Shown piece by piece: positions 24,760-34,510 of a stretch of DNA of 64,000 nt. Each line of letters starts with the position of its first letter. Position 1 is the first letter of the stretch. The translations under genes were made by a program, and so were the position numbers. Below the pieces are notes generated by a model. The model was not told the origin of the DNA, searched no databases, and saw only the letters and a list, made by a program, of their open reading frames with translations. Where the stretch lies: the NCBI GenBank assembly GCA_003151595.1, contig PLXW01000104.1, positions 10,825 to 74,824 of the forward strand, given 5' to 3'. The stretch comes from Myxococcales bacterium (GTDB taxonomy: Bacteria; Myxococcota; Polyangia; Polyangiales; Polyangiaceae).

Positions 24760-25848
24760 TCAAACGAGATCGCGCGTGATGTCCGCCACGCTCGCGCACC
24801 CCGCGAGCGCCATCGCCAGATCGATCTCGCGCCGTAGAATCCCGAGCACGTGCTCGACCCCTGCGCGGCCGTCGAAGGCGAGTCCCCACAAGACGGGGCG
24901 ACCGAGCAGGACGGCACGCGCGCCGAACGCGAGCGCCTTGAGCACGTCGGTGCCCCGACGAACGCCGCCGTCGACCAGCACTTCGCAGCGGCCGCCCACG
25001 GCGTCGACCACGCGCGGCAAGACGTCGATCGTCGCCGCCGCCGTGTCGAGCTGCCGGCCGCCGTGGTTCGACACGACGATCGCGTCCACGCCGGCGTCGA
25101 CCGCGCGCCGAGCGTCGTCACCGCGTACGACCCCCTTCAGAACGAGCGGCAGCTTCGTTCGCGAGCGGAGCCACGCCAGATCCTTCCACGTCAGCGACGG
25201 ATCGAGCATCTCCGCGACGTAGGCCGCGAGCCCCGACTCACCTTCGCGCGCGGTGATCGCTCCGTAGCCCGCCGGCGACATGTTCGCGACCGCGAGCCCC
25301 GGAGGGAGCGCGAACCGATTGCGCACGTCGCGTTCGCGCGCCCCGATGAGCGGCGCATCCACCGTGAGCACGAGCGCGCGACACCCTGCGGCCTCGGCGC
25401 GCGCGATCACGGACTCGGTCGCGGCGCGATCGCGATACACGTAGAGCTGGAACCACACCGGGCCAAGAGACTCGCGCACCACGTCTTCCATCGGCGTGTT
25501 GGAGAGCGAGCTCAAGATCATCACGGTCCCTTGCGCCCCCGCCGCGCGCACCGTCGCGATCTCTCCGTCGGCGTGCGCCAGCTTGTGGAACGCGGTGGGC
25601 GCGATGAGGACCGGCATGCTCACGCGCTGTCCGAGCACGGTCGTATCGGCGCTGCGGCGACTCACGTCGACGAGCACGCGATGGTGAAGCGCGATGCGTG
25701 CGTACGCCGCCACGTTCTCGCGCAGCGTCACCTCGTCGTGTGCGCCGCCGGCGAAATAGTCGAACGCGCTTCGATCGAGCTTCGCGCGCGCGCGCTCCTC
25801 GAGCTCCAGGAGGTTCAACGGCGCCGAGTCGCGGTCAGCGGTGCTCAC
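24760..25848 (-). CDS. FMN-dependent alpha-hydroxy-acid oxidase/dehydrogenase
   Basis: The protein has 362 residues from a GTG start, the full length for the family. Expected motifs: FDYFAGGAHDEVTLREN at the N-terminus, MPVLIAPTAFHKLAHADGE, SLSNTPMEDV, WFQLYVYRDR, VLTVDAPLIGARERDVRN, then VLKGVVRGDDA (Lys), IVVSNHGGRQLD with the catalytic His, and DGGVRRGTDVLKALAFGA for the FMN phosphate. Members oxidise glycolate, lactate, mandelate or longer 2-hydroxy acids to 2-oxo acids. It is 83 bases upstream of the GH130 start and 14 bases downstream of the flavin monooxygenase stop, all on the minus strand. Confidence 0.93.
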   Translation of the reverse strand: MSTADRDSAPLNLLELEERARAKLDRSAFDYFAGGAHDEVTLRENVAAYARIALHHRVLVDVSRRSADTTVLGQRVSMPVLIAPTAFHKLAHADGEIATVRAAGAQGTVMILSSLSNTPMEDVVRESLGPVWFQLYVYRDRAATESVIARAEAAGCRALVLTVDAPLIGARERDVRNRFALPPGLAVANMSPAGYGAITAREGESGLAAYVAEMLDPSLTWKDLAWLRSRTKLPLVLKGVVRGDDARRAVDAGVDAIVVSNHGGRQLDTAAATIDVLPRVVDAVGGRCEVLVDGGVRRGTDVLKALAFGARAVLLGRPVLWGLAFDGRAGVEHVLGILRREIDLAMALAGCASVADITRDLV

Positions 25849-25862
25849 GCCGCCGAGTATGC

Positions 25863-26849
25863 CTACTCCGCGCGCAGCTCGCTCACGATCTCGAACGACC
25901 GAAGGCGCGCGGCGTGATCGAAGATCTGCGCGGTCACGATGAGCTCATCGGCCCCCGTCCGCTCCACGAACGCCTTCAGCCCGCGCCACACAGTCTCCTT
26001 CGATCCCACGACCGAGCACGCCAGCGCGTGATCGAGCTGGGCCTTCTCGAGATCGGTCCATCGCCCGTCCATGCTGTCCACCGGCGCCTTCAGCGGCCCG
26101 GGCGTACCCCGACGGAGCGCGACGAACGCTTGCTCGAGTGACGTGCGCAGGCGCGCGGCCTCGCGATCCGAGTCGGCGGCGAACACGTTCACGCCGAGCA
26201 TCACGTGCGGCGCTCGCAGCGATCCGGAAGGGCGGAAGGCGCTGCGGTAGATCCGGAGCGCCTCGTCGAGCGCGTCGGGCGCGAAGTGCGAAGCGAAGGC
26301 ATAGGGAAGACCGAGCTCCGCGGCCAGACCCGCGCCGAAGAGGCTCGACCCCAGGATCCACACCGGCACCTCCAGTCCTGCACCGGGGAAGGCCCGCACG
26401 CGCTCGCCCCGCGCCGCCTCCCCGAAATACGAGAGGAGCTCGACGACGTCTTGCGGGAACGAGTCCACGTCGCCCGCCAGCGTCCGACGAAGCGCGCGCG
26501 AGGTGAGCGGATCGGTCCCCGGCGCGCGCCCCAGGCCGAGGTCGATACGCCCGGGGTAGAGCGCTTCGAGCGTCCCGAACTGCTCGGCGATGACGAGCGG
26601 TGCGTGGTTGGGGAGCATGATTCCCCCCGCGCCGACGCGAATCGTCGACGTGCCGCCGGCCACGTGACCGATCACGACGGCGGTTGCCGCGCTGGCGATG
26701 CCCGGCATGTTGTGATGCTCGGCGAGCCAGTAACGGCGGTAGCCCCACCGCTCCGCGTGCTGCGCGAGGTCGAGCGTGTTGCGAAGAGCGAGCGACGCAT
26801 CGCTCCCTTCGAGGATCGGGCACAGGTCGAGGACGGAGAGCGGGATCAC
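25863..26849 (-). CDS. LLM-class flavin-dependent oxidoreductase (luciferase-like)
   Basis: The protein has 328 residues from a GTG start. The luciferase-like monooxygenase fold is supported by [84 protein letters not shown] and [11 protein letters not shown]. This matches the group of bacterial LLM oxidoreductases with the GRAPGTD signature that use FMNH2 or F420. The substrate is unknown. Fourteen bases separate it from the hydroxy-acid oxidase, so these two flavoenzymes probably share a transcript. Confidence 0.93.
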   Translation of the reverse strand: MIPLSVLDLCPILEGSDASLALRNTLDLAQHAERWGYRRYWLAEHHNMPGIASAATAVVIGHVAGGTSTIRVGAGGIMLPNHAPLVIAEQFGTLEALYPGRIDLGLGRAPGTDPLTSRALRRTLAGDVDSFPQDVVELLSYFGEAARGERVRAFPGAGLEVPVWILGSSLFGAGLAAELGLPYAFASHFAPDALDEALRIYRSAFRPSGSLRAPHVMLGVNVFAADSDREAARLRTSLEQAFVALRRGTPGPLKAPVDSMDGRWTDLEKAQLDHALACSVVGSKETVWRGLKAFVERTGADELIVTAQIFDHAARLRSFEIVSELRAE

Positions 26850-26896
26850 GGCGTGGATCGATTCGATGTGCCGATGCAGCGGGTCGTTCTGCGCGC

Positions 26897-26952
26897 GTTA
26901 CGCAACAGTGTAACTTTCGTTCTTGAGAACGTTACGGTTGCAATACCGCAAC
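26897..26952. promoter_or_regulatory. Cluster of inverted repeats in the divergent promoter region
   Basis: Four inverted repeats lie in an AT-richer patch between divergent genes: GTTAC (26897-26901) with GTAAC (26910-26914); GTAAC (26910-26914) with GTTAC (26931-26935); GTTCT-TG-AGAAC (26919-26930); and GTTGC (26937-26941) with GCAAC (26948-26952). They sit 48-103 bases upstream of the LLM gene start and about 170 bases upstream of the phospholipase D gene, so operators for either are possible. The rest of the 272-base gap (26850-27121) shows nothing I can identify. Confidence 0.45.
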
Positions 26953-27121
26953 GCGTCGGTGACCGATCCGGGGATTCTGCAATGAATTCGGGGTAGGTGT
27001 TTGTGGCCCTTTTCCTGCTAGCGCACCGCAGCAGAACCACAGGGCGACCGCATCAACGGCGCCCTCACAACCCGCGAACCTCGCGCGCTCTCGCGCGCTC
27101 GGACGCGAGGAGGACCGCCCC

Positions 27122-28876
27122 ATGTCTCATGCCCAGTCTCATGCCTGGATGTCTGCTGCCCAACATCGTCGTCGATCGTTCCATGTCCGCCTTTCCGCGC
27201 TCGCACTCGGCGGCGCATCCCTCGCTTCGCTCATGGCCGGATGTTCCGCCGCACCGGACGAAGGCACCGGAAGCTCCTCGGAGGCGGTCAGCGTCGCGCA
27301 GTCGTCGTACGTGAGCGATGCCGTGCTCGCGGTGCTCCAGCAGTCGCCGGCGATGCAGGGGAAGACCTGGAACGTCAGCCACGACAATACGTTCGACTCC
27401 AACTGGCTGATCAACACTCCGCTGCAGCCGCTCTTCGGGCAGCCCGTGAGTCTGCTCGTTCACCCGGCCGCCTGCACAATCAACTGCGATCCGGATTTCG
27501 CTCTCCAGCTCTGCACGACGACTGCGGCTTGCACCGGTGGCGGGACCTGTCAGCCGGTCCTCGCTTCGGTCAAGGTCGCGGGGCAGGCGCCGAAGTCGAT
27601 GTGCGTCGGTCACTCGGCCGCGCTCGTCGATCGGATCTACGGGCTCGTCGCCAGCGCGCAGAGCTTCGTCGACATCACGAGCTTGAGCCCGCCCGACGGT
27701 GAGTATCTCGCGGCAGTTCGCAACGCGATCACGCTCCTCTCGGCCGAGCGCAATCCCCCCGAGGTTCGGATCATTTCTGCGGAGATTCCGGTCGAAGGGA
27801 CCGTCAACACCAAGACCCTCCTCCAGAGCTTCACGCGCGACGTCTCCAGCTCGTCGAAGATCCACGTGGCCGTGGGCGCCTATCGCTCCAGCGACACGAG
27901 CGAGTCGTGGAACCACGCCAAGATGGTGGCCGTGGACGGCAAGACGGCGATCGTCGGCGGTCACAACATGTGGTCGCAGCAGTACCTCTCGCTCGACCCG
28001 GTCAACGACACGTCGATGGAGGTCCATGGAACCGCGGCGGCCGACGCGCACCGCTTCGCGAACCTCCTCTGGCAGTACACCTGCACCAACGAGAACTGGG
28101 AGACGTGGCTCACCTGGTCGGTCTGGGAGAACGAGTTCGTGAACGGATCGGTCACCAACGACTGCCCCGCGCCCTTCAATCTCCCCACGACGACGGGCCC
28201 CGCGACCGGCACCGTGATCTCGGTCGGGCGGCTCGGCACCGGCATCGCGTCGAGCGCGAACCAATCCGACGACGCGCGCCTCGCGCTCATCGGATCGGCC
28301 AAGACGTCGATTCGGATCGTGCAGCAGGACATCGGTCCGGTCACGGTCCCGTACCTCGGTCTTCCGCTCACGGCGTGGCCGAACGCCGAGCTGCAGGCGC
28401 TCTCGAACGCGCTCGTGCGCGGCGTCGATGTGTACATCGTGCTCAGTGATCTCAACGCCACCGCGGGCGGCCTTCCCAGCTCGCAGGCTTCGTACTCGAA
28501 CGGGTGGTCGCCGGCCGACGTGGGGAACCACCTCAAGACGTACATGCAGACGAACGCGGGCTATCCGACCGGCGCCGCGCTCGATTCGCTCCTCTGCAGC
28601 AAGCTGCACCTCGCGCCGTTCCGCTACAACGCCAGCGACAGCACCTGGCCCGACGGCACGCCGTTCGCGAGTCACACCAAGATCATCGAGGTCGACGCGC
28701 AGGCGCTCTACATCGGCTCCCACAACATGTACCCCGCGAACCTCCAGGAGTTCGGGTACATCGTCGACGACTCCAACGTGACCGGGCAGTGGCTCTCGCA
28801 GTACTGGACCAACGTGTGGAAGTACTCGTCGACCGCGGCCGTCTCGGGGAGCGAGGCGAAGAGCTGCGCGCTCTGA
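27122..28876 (+). CDS. Phospholipase D-like secreted lipoprotein
   Basis: The protein has 584 residues with a GAGGAGG ribosome site. The signal ends LMAGC (Cys41); an ATG at codon 10 would give a shorter, more usual signal. Two HKD half-sites of the phospholipase D superfamily are complete: WNHAKMVAVDG (His near 264) and SHTKIIEVDAQALYIGS (His near 519), each with H-x-K-x4-D. Between them are paired strands and several cysteines (about 110-165) that probably form disulfides. It should be a secreted or outer-membrane phosphodiesterase acting on phospholipids or similar. A predatory or membrane-remodelling role is inferred from lineage only. Confidence 0.9.
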   Translation: MSHAQSHAWMSAAQHRRRSFHVRLSALALGGASLASLMAGCSAAPDEGTGSSSEAVSVAQSSYVSDAVLAVLQQSPAMQGKTWNVSHDNTFDSNWLINTPLQPLFGQPVSLLVHPAACTINCDPDFALQLCTTTAACTGGGTCQPVLASVKVAGQAPKSMCVGHSAALVDRIYGLVASAQSFVDITSLSPPDGEYLAAVRNAITLLSAERNPPEVRIISAEIPVEGTVNTKTLLQSFTRDVSSSSKIHVAVGAYRSSDTSESWNHAKMVAVDGKTAIVGGHNMWSQQYLSLDPVNDTSMEVHGTAAADAHRFANLLWQYTCTNENWETWLTWSVWENEFVNGSVTNDCPAPFNLPTTTGPATGTVISVGRLGTGIASSANQSDDARLALIGSAKTSIRIVQQDIGPVTVPYLGLPLTAWPNAELQALSNALVRGVDVYIVLSDLNATAGGLPSSQASYSNGWSPADVGNHLKTYMQTNAGYPTGAALDSLLCSKLHLAPFRYNASDSTWPDGTPFASHTKIIEVDAQALYIGSHNMYPANLQEFGYIVDDSNVTGQWLSQYWTNVWKYSSTAAVSGSEAKSCAL

Positions 28877-28911
28877 GAAGAGCGTGACTCGGGGGCTCGC
28901 GGCTAGGCGAT

Positions 28912-31197
28912 CTAGACGAGCCCCCACTTCGCCATCGGGAGCTCGCGCACGCGCGTTCCGGTGAGGGCGAAGACGGCGTTGGCGATCGCGGGCGCGACCG
29001 GGGGAGCTCCCGGTTCGCCCACGCCGCCCGGGGGGGCGTCGCTCTGGACGATCTCGACGTGGATGGCACGCGGCGCTTCCGGCATCCGCGCCAGGCGGTA
29101 GTCGTGAAAGTTCGTCTGCTCGACGCCGCCGTTCTTCATCGTGATCGAGCCGTGGAGCGCGAGGCTCATTCCGAAGATCACGGCCCCCTCCATCATGGCG
29201 TTGACTCGGTCCGGGTTCACGATCGTCCCGGCGTCGGCGACGACCCACGCTTCGTCGACGTGAATCTTGCCGCGCCCGTCTTTCACCACCGACGCGACGA
29301 CCGCCACGTACGTCAGGAAGCTGTGATGCACGGCGAGCCCGAGCGCGCGTCCGTCCTTCGCCCGGCTCGCCCAGCGCGCGAGATCGGTCACGCGCTCGAC
29401 GCAGTGGCGGTATCGGGCCGTGTCGATGGGGTAGCGATCGAGATTGCCGCCGTAGTTGGGGACCTTCTTCACGCCGAGCTCCTCGGGCGTCACGTGCCTT
29501 TCGGGGCCGAGGAGCTCGAGCACGTTGTCGCGTGGGTCGAGGCCGCGGGCGTGCGCGATCTCGTCGACGAAGCTCGAGAGCGCGAACGCGTGGTGCAGGT
29601 TGCAGACGGAGCGCAGCCATCCGATGCGCACGTGCGCGATGGCCTCGCCGTTCTCGGCGCGCACGTTGGGGATCGCGAGCGGCATGTCGAGCACGCCCTG
29701 CCCGAGCTCGCCGTCGCTGGCGTGCGTGACGCCGGCCGTGAAGGTCGACGAGATCGACGGGAACGACGTGCGATGAAGCCACGCGGCGACCTTGCCGTTC
29801 GTGTCGAAGCCCGCTTCGAGGCGCTGCGCGCTCGTCGTATGGAAGTAGCCGTGCTGGATGTCGTCGGTGCGCGTCCACTGCACGCGCACCGGCGCGCGCA
29901 TGGCCTTGGAGAGGAGCGCGGCCTCGACGTCGTAGTCGGGTTTGGCTTTTCGTCCGAACGCGCCGCCGAGCAACGTCACGTGGACGCGCACTTTGCTCGC
30001 GTCGAGACCGAGCGCCTTGGCGACGTTCTCGCGCACGTCTTGAGGCGACTGTGTCGGAGACCAGACTTCGCATCCGTCGGCGTCGACCTTGGCCACGCTC
30101 ACCGGCGGTTCCATGGGGACGTGCGCGAGGTGCGGTACTCCATACTCGGCGACGATGCGCTTGGCCGACTTGGACAGCGCGGCGTCGACGTCTCCGACCT
30201 CGCGCACGGGCTTGGCGGGCGCGCGCACCGAAGCGAGCAGAGTCTCGCGGTACGCCGCCGAGTCGTAGGTCACGTTCGCGCCCGGCTCCCACGTCACGTC
30301 GAGCGCCGCGCGCCCGCGCATCGCGGCCCACGTCGTGTCGGCGACGACGGCGACTCCCCCCAGCGGTTGGAACTTGAACGGCGGCGTCGGCGCAGGGAGA
30401 TCGATCACCCGCTTCACGCCCGGAACCTGGAGCGCGCGCGTTCCGTCGAACTTCGCGATCTTCCCGCCGACGACGGGTGGGCGCGCGATCACGGCCGTGA
30501 GCATCCCCGGGAGCCGCACGTCGGCGCCGTACGTTGCGCGACCCGTCACGATGTCGGGCGCATCGACGTGCGGGAGTGGCTTGCCCACGTGACGAAGCTC
30601 GCTCGTCGGCCGAAGCGGAACGTCGGCCAGCTTCGGGAATGGAAGCGCCGCCGCCTCCATCGCGAGATCGCCGAAGCCGAGCTGGCGCTTGCTCTTCGCG
30701 TGAAACACGGCGTGATCGTGCGCCTGGCACTGCGCCGCCGGGACGTTCCAGCGCTTGGCCGCGGCCGCGATCAACATCACGCGCGCCGTGGCGCCGAGCC
30801 TTCGCAGCTCTTCGTATGCTTCACCGCGCACGCTGCTCGAGCCGTCGGTGTCTTGATTGCCGTACGCCTCGTCGCCGTCGGCCTGGAGGATCGCGACGCG
30901 CGCCGGATCCGCCCCCAGCTCGTCGGCCACGAGCGCGGGGAGAGAGCTCCGTACCCCTTGCCCCATCTCCGAGCGCGCGCATGCGATCGTGACGATCCCT
31001 CCGACCGCGATGTGCACGAAGGCGTTGGGCGTGACCCCGCCGTCGTTCGGCATCTGCTCGAACGTGGGCCGTCGCCAGCTCGCAGGCTCCGGCGCCTTCG
31101 TCTGCGCATGCGCCGACGTGAGCCCGAGCGCGAACGCGCCCGTCGCGAGGCCAAGGCTCACCAGGAACGTTCGTCGCGGAACGAGGAGCTCGCTCAC
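28912..31197 (-). CDS. Molybdopterin-binding subunit of a xanthine dehydrogenase-family oxidoreductase
   Basis: The protein has 761 residues from a GTG at 31197. The N-terminus has a twin-arginine signal ([11 protein letters not shown]), so it is exported folded. The large-subunit features of the isoquinoline 1-oxidoreductase/aldehyde oxidase type are present: [27 protein letters not shown], and the C-terminal [29 protein letters not shown] and [17 protein letters not shown] with the catalytic Glu. It oxidises an N-heterocycle or aldehyde in the periplasm; the substrate is not known. Its start overlaps the iron-sulfur subunit stop by four bases (GTGA). Confidence 0.93.
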   Translation of the reverse strand: MSELLVPRRTFLVSLGLATGAFALGLTSAHAQTKAPEPASWRRPTFEQMPNDGGVTPNAFVHIAVGGIVTIACARSEMGQGVRSSLPALVADELGADPARVAILQADGDEAYGNQDTDGSSSVRGEAYEELRRLGATARVMLIAAAAKRWNVPAAQCQAHDHAVFHAKSKRQLGFGDLAMEAAALPFPKLADVPLRPTSELRHVGKPLPHVDAPDIVTGRATYGADVRLPGMLTAVIARPPVVGGKIAKFDGTRALQVPGVKRVIDLPAPTPPFKFQPLGGVAVVADTTWAAMRGRAALDVTWEPGANVTYDSAAYRETLLASVRAPAKPVREVGDVDAALSKSAKRIVAEYGVPHLAHVPMEPPVSVAKVDADGCEVWSPTQSPQDVRENVAKALGLDASKVRVHVTLLGGAFGRKAKPDYDVEAALLSKAMRAPVRVQWTRTDDIQHGYFHTTSAQRLEAGFDTNGKVAAWLHRTSFPSISSTFTAGVTHASDGELGQGVLDMPLAIPNVRAENGEAIAHVRIGWLRSVCNLHHAFALSSFVDEIAHARGLDPRDNVLELLGPERHVTPEELGVKKVPNYGGNLDRYPIDTARYRHCVERVTDLARWASRAKDGRALGLAVHHSFLTYVAVVASVVKDGRGKIHVDEAWVVADAGTIVNPDRVNAMMEGAVIFGMSLALHGSITMKNGGVEQTNFHDYRLARMPEAPRAIHVEIVQSDAPPGGVGEPGAPPVAPAIANAVFALTGTRVRELPMAKWGLV

Positions 31198-31658
31198 GAT
31201 CCTCCCTCCTCGATCCCGGCCGCCCTGCGCACGGCCGCGCGAATGCGGACGTAGGTCCCGCATCGACAGAGGTTGCCTGCGAGCGACTGATCGATCTCCG
31301 CGTCGGACGGCTTCGCCTTCTTCGATAGCAACGCGGCGGCGCTCATGATCTGTCCCGACTGGCAGTAGCCACATTGGGGCACGCAGAGATCGACCCACGC
31401 CTTTTGAAGCGGGTGACTTCCGTCCGCCGAGAGTCCTTCGATCGTCGTCACCTGTTTCCCAACGGCGCGTCGCACCGGCGTGACGCACGCCCGAATCGCT
31501 TCGCCGTCGAGGTGAATGGTGCACGCGCCGCAGAGTGCCTCGCCGCAGCCGTACTTCGTGCCGGTGAGCCCGAGCACGTCGCGGAGCGCCCATAGAAGGG
31601 GCATCTCGGGATCGACGTCGAGCTCGTGTGCGGCTCCGTTGATGCGAAGGGTGATCAT
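31194..31658 (-). CDS. 2Fe-2S subunit of the molybdenum hydroxylase
   Basis: The protein has 154 residues. The plant-ferredoxin-type cluster ligands are Cys38, Cys43, Cys46 and Cys58 ([16 protein letters not shown]); the second cluster ligands are Cys96, Cys99, Cys131 and Cys133 ([14 protein letters not shown]). This is the standard small subunit of the xanthine oxidase family. There is no signal sequence, so it should ride out with the Tat-bearing large subunit. Its start overlaps the upstream cytochrome stop by four bases (ATGA), and the large subunit follows with another four-base overlap. Confidence 0.95.
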   Translation of the reverse strand: MITLRINGAAHELDVDPEMPLLWALRDVLGLTGTKYGCGEALCGACTIHLDGEAIRACVTPVRRAVGKQVTTIEGLSADGSHPLQKAWVDLCVPQCGYCQSGQIMSAAALLSKKAKPSDAEIDQSLAGNLCRCGTYVRIRAAVRRAAGIEEGGS

Positions 31659-32338
31659 GGCGACACCTGTGGTTCGTGAGCCTCGTCGGTTGGACACGCC
31701 GCGCCTGTGTCGACCCACGCGGCGACGAGCGCTCCGAAGCGCGCTTGAGTGCCCGGCGCAGGCGTGCGCCCGTGACCCGGGGACCACCCCCAGGCGACGA
31801 TCGGATCGTGCGCGGCGTGCTCGACGATGTTCGCGAGCGTGCGACCACCGTTGCGCGAAGCGTCTTTGACCTGCGCGCAGATCGCCGCGGGTGACTTGCC
31901 GATCCAGGCCATCGACTTGGGAGCGAGGTGCCAGTCGGGCCCGCCGGGGACTCGAGCGAGCTCGAGGTTCTGGTCTTGATGACAGGAGGCGCAGCGCATG
32001 GCCGGCACGCCGCGATCGTCGACACCTCGCGTGACGGGCGGATCGTGCAGCGCGCGCGTGTCGTGCTGGCGGGGGGAGTCGTCCGACGGATGGCAGTTGG
32101 AGCAGCGCGGAGACGAGAGGACGCGCGAGGCTTCGAGGAAGAGCGCCTGCGACCGCGCCGTGCGATCGCCGATCGACGCGAACGACTCGGGCGTGCGCAG
32201 ATCGTCCGCAGCCGTCGCGGCGACGGACGAAGGGGCGACGCTCTGCGCTCCGCCACACGAAGCCAGAGCGGAGACGACCGTGACGAGCGCGACGAACCCG
32301 ACCGGGCTCCGCGCGACGAGGATCGAATAGGCGTCCAT
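31655..32338 (-). CDS. Dihaem cytochrome c lipoprotein of the molybdenum hydroxylase operon
   Basis: The protein has 227 residues. The lipobox is ALASC (Cys28). Two haem motifs are CSNCH (79-83) and CASCH (116-120), in a Pro/Asp-rich context with His residues nearby for axial ligation. It is the first gene of a three-gene operon and would carry electrons from the periplasmic iron-sulfur subunit into the respiratory chain. Such cytochrome partners are known for the isoquinoline 1-oxidoreductase type of enzymes, usually as separate or fused cytochrome subunits. Confidence 0.88.
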   Translation of the reverse strand: MDAYSILVARSPVGFVALVTVVSALASCGGAQSVAPSSVAATAADDLRTPESFASIGDRTARSQALFLEASRVLSSPRCSNCHPSDDSPRQHDTRALHDPPVTRGVDDRGVPAMRCASCHQDQNLELARVPGGPDWHLAPKSMAWIGKSPAAICAQVKDASRNGGRTLANIVEHAAHDPIVAWGWSPGHGRTPAPGTQARFGALVAAWVDTGAACPTDEAHEPQVSP

Positions 32339-32449
32339 GTGCGACTTCGAAGCTCGCGCATCGACGCGATTTCAGCAAGCGCGAGCAGCACGCGACGGCG
32401 CCACGCTTCGGCTCGGCCTACGGTCGCGGTTCATGCTACGCCCGAAGAC

Positions 32450-33637
32450 ATGCGATCTTCGTACAAGAACGCGGGGCGCGCGCCGTGGCTCGGGATCATC
32501 GCCATGGCTGCGCTGGGAGGTTGCGGCAGCTCGTCATCGAACGGTCCGGCCGATGCCAGCACGCAAAGCGGCGATGACGGTGGCGTGGTCGGCGACGACT
32601 CCGGCAACGTGATCGCGCCCGGCGACGACGACTCCGGCAGCACCAGCAAGGGAGACTCGGGCGTGAAGCCCAAAGGGCCCGACGGCGGAGCGACGGGGCG
32701 CGAGTCGTGGGTCTGGGTCTACGACAGTTACGCGGCCGTCATGACGACCATCGCCAAGAACAAGGCGAGCTTCACGCACGTGAGCCCGGCGTTCTATTCA
32801 CTCAACTACGACTACCAATCGGGCGTCGCGTACTACGCGAGCTGTCCGACCGGATCGGGCTCGATCTGCACGGCCAACGGCACCAACTCGTTCGATGGGC
32901 TCACGACCAAGCAGTTCACGACGCAGGCCACCGCGGCCGGCATGCAGACGATCGCGCTGATCTACGCCGGCTCCGAGAACTTGGGCAGCGACGACGGCGT
33001 GAAGAACATCCTCGACAACACGAACGGCGCCGCCACGTCGTTCATCTCCGCGATGACGACCGAAGCCGTGACCAACGGCTACTCGGGCTACAACCTCGAC
33101 TGGGAGATGGGGACGACCATCGGGAGCACGTACGCCACCAAGTTCGTGACGTTCGTGAACGACTTCAAGACCGCCCTCTCGGCGCACGGGATGTCGCTCT
33201 CGGTGGACGCCATCGTCTCCAACATCAACGGCACCAACTGCTCGGGCAACAGCGGCTACATCGATTTCGGCTTGCTCGCCGCGTCGTCGATCGACCGGAT
33301 CCTCATCGAGGACTACATCAACACATTGGGCAACGCGACGACGAGCTGCCAGAACGTCAAGTTGAGTAGCTCGAACCCGCCGGACTGTGACTACACGCTG
33401 ACGGGAATGCTCAACATGATGTGCGGGCCGAACCTGCCGCTCGACAAGGCCGTCATCGGCATCGACGCGGACCCGGGGAGCACGAACCCCATCGCCAGCG
33501 CTGCGTTCTCGGCGATTCAGAGCTACGGCTTCACGCGCGTGGCCGTTTGGCCGCAAGATCCGTTCATGAATACGCAGAGCATGCAGCCGGCGAACGCCAC
33601 CTGGTATGCGCTCCTCAATACCTTTCTGACTCACTGA
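32450..33637 (+). CDS. GH18-like glycosidase lipoprotein
   Basis: The protein has 395 residues from the ATG at 32450. The signal ends LGGC (Cys25), with a Gly/Asp/Ser-rich linker to about 85. From there the fold resembles a chitinase-type barrel: the strand-4 motif YSGYNLDWEMG keeps the last Asp and the catalytic Glu of the GH18 D-x-x-D-x-D-x-E signature but lacks the first Asp (Ser-Gly instead). Strand features such as LSVDAIVS, ILIEDYI and KAVIGIDAD follow. Activity on chitin or peptidoglycan-like substrates is possible; loss of the first acidic residue may lower it. It is divergent from the cytochrome gene. Confidence 0.78.
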   Translation: MRSSYKNAGRAPWLGIIAMAALGGCGSSSSNGPADASTQSGDDGGVVGDDSGNVIAPGDDDSGSTSKGDSGVKPKGPDGGATGRESWVWVYDSYAAVMTTIAKNKASFTHVSPAFYSLNYDYQSGVAYYASCPTGSGSICTANGTNSFDGLTTKQFTTQATAAGMQTIALIYAGSENLGSDDGVKNILDNTNGAATSFISAMTTEAVTNGYSGYNLDWEMGTTIGSTYATKFVTFVNDFKTALSAHGMSLSVDAIVSNINGTNCSGNSGYIDFGLLAASSIDRILIEDYINTLGNATTSCQNVKLSSSNPPDCDYTLTGMLNMMCGPNLPLDKAVIGIDADPGSTNPIASAAFSAIQSYGFTRVAVWPQDPFMNTQSMQPANATWYALLNTFLTH

Positions 33638-33639
33638 GC

Positions 33640-34428
33640 TCAGTGCCGCGTTTCGCCTGCTCCCGCGGTGGCTGATTCCGCCGGGAGATCGCCTTCGCCG
33701 AGCTTTCGCGCGAAAAGATCGAGCGCCATTCGCTGGCACACCAGCGCGAGCGCCGGATCGTACCGCGGACCTTCGTCGCGCAGGAAGGCGTGCTGCCCGT
33801 TCCATTCGTGCCACGTGAAGGTGGTGCCGGCCTCGTTCATGCGCGCATGGATTCGCGCGCGCCCCTCGGGCGGAACGTGCGGATCCTGGCGCCCCCAGAT
33901 CATCAGCATCTCGCCGCGAATCTCTCCGGTGCGCGCGAGGCTGTCATCGCCGCCGAGCCCGAGGCTGCCTTTGTGAATGTCGGTCGCGTAGAAGCAGGCG
34001 CCCGCCAGCACCTCTAGGTTCATCGCCGCGCGGAAGGCGAGGTGACCGCCGATGCATATGCCCATCACGCCGAGCTTGCCGGTGCAGTGCGGTGAGCCTT
34101 GGAGGAAGTGGAGCGCGGCGCGCGCGTCGGCGTCGTAGGCCGATACCGGTTTTCCGATCTTGTCTTTGTTTCCGCGGTCGGCGCCCGCTGTGTCGTAGGG
34201 GATCTCGGCGCCCGCCGGCTCGAGCTCGTGAAAGATCTCGGGCACGGCGACGACGAAGCCGTGTCCCGCGAGGAGCGCAGCCGTTCGCTTGATGGGGCCG
34301 GTGCGCTGGAAGATCTCGGAGAAGAGCACGATGCCCGGATATCGTCCGAGCGCGACCGGACGATAGACGTACGCGCGCATCGGGCCCGTCGGCGTGGCGA
34401 GGTCGGTCTGCTCTTCTTGAAGGATCAT
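33640..34428 (-). CDS. Dienelactone hydrolase-family protein
   Basis: The protein has 262 residues from the ATG at 34428, after a GGGAG ribosome site. It is an alpha/beta hydrolase with the dienelactone hydrolase nucleophile in GICIGGH (Cys), Asp in GRQDPHVP and His in GQHAFLRDEG. The N-terminal MRAYVYRP and LFSEIFQRTGPI fit carboxymethylenebutenolidase-type enzymes; the catalytic Cys differs from the Ser of most hydrolases. It may hydrolyse lactones in aromatic breakdown, or a broader ester set. No other aromatic pathway gene is adjacent. It ends two bases after the convergent GH18-like gene. Confidence 0.93.
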   Translation of the reverse strand: MILQEEQTDLATPTGPMRAYVYRPVALGRYPGIVLFSEIFQRTGPIKRTAALLAGHGFVVAVPEIFHELEPAGAEIPYDTAGADRGNKDKIGKPVSAYDADARAALHFLQGSPHCTGKLGVMGICIGGHLAFRAAMNLEVLAGACFYATDIHKGSLGLGGDDSLARTGEIRGEMLMIWGRQDPHVPPEGRARIHARMNEAGTTFTWHEWNGQHAFLRDEGPRYDPALALVCQRMALDLFARKLGEGDLPAESATAGAGETRH

Positions 34429-34510
34429 CGCGGTCTCCCGTTTCGAACGCGGCCCATCATCTTCAATTTCGCGCGTCGAGGATAGAGTCGCGGGTGATAG
34501 CGTCGCGCGC

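Noticed and set aside
26919..26930. LexA-type SOS box
   Set aside because: The half-sites are arranged as GTTC-N4-GAAC, opposite to the GAAC-N4-GTTC of Gram-positive LexA sites, and neither neighbour is a DNA-repair gene.
28912..32391. A 1159-codon open frame covering the molybdenum subunit and both upstream genes
   Set aside because: The Tat signal and the GTG at 31197 define the real start, and the upstream part is out of frame with the iron-sulfur and cytochrome genes.
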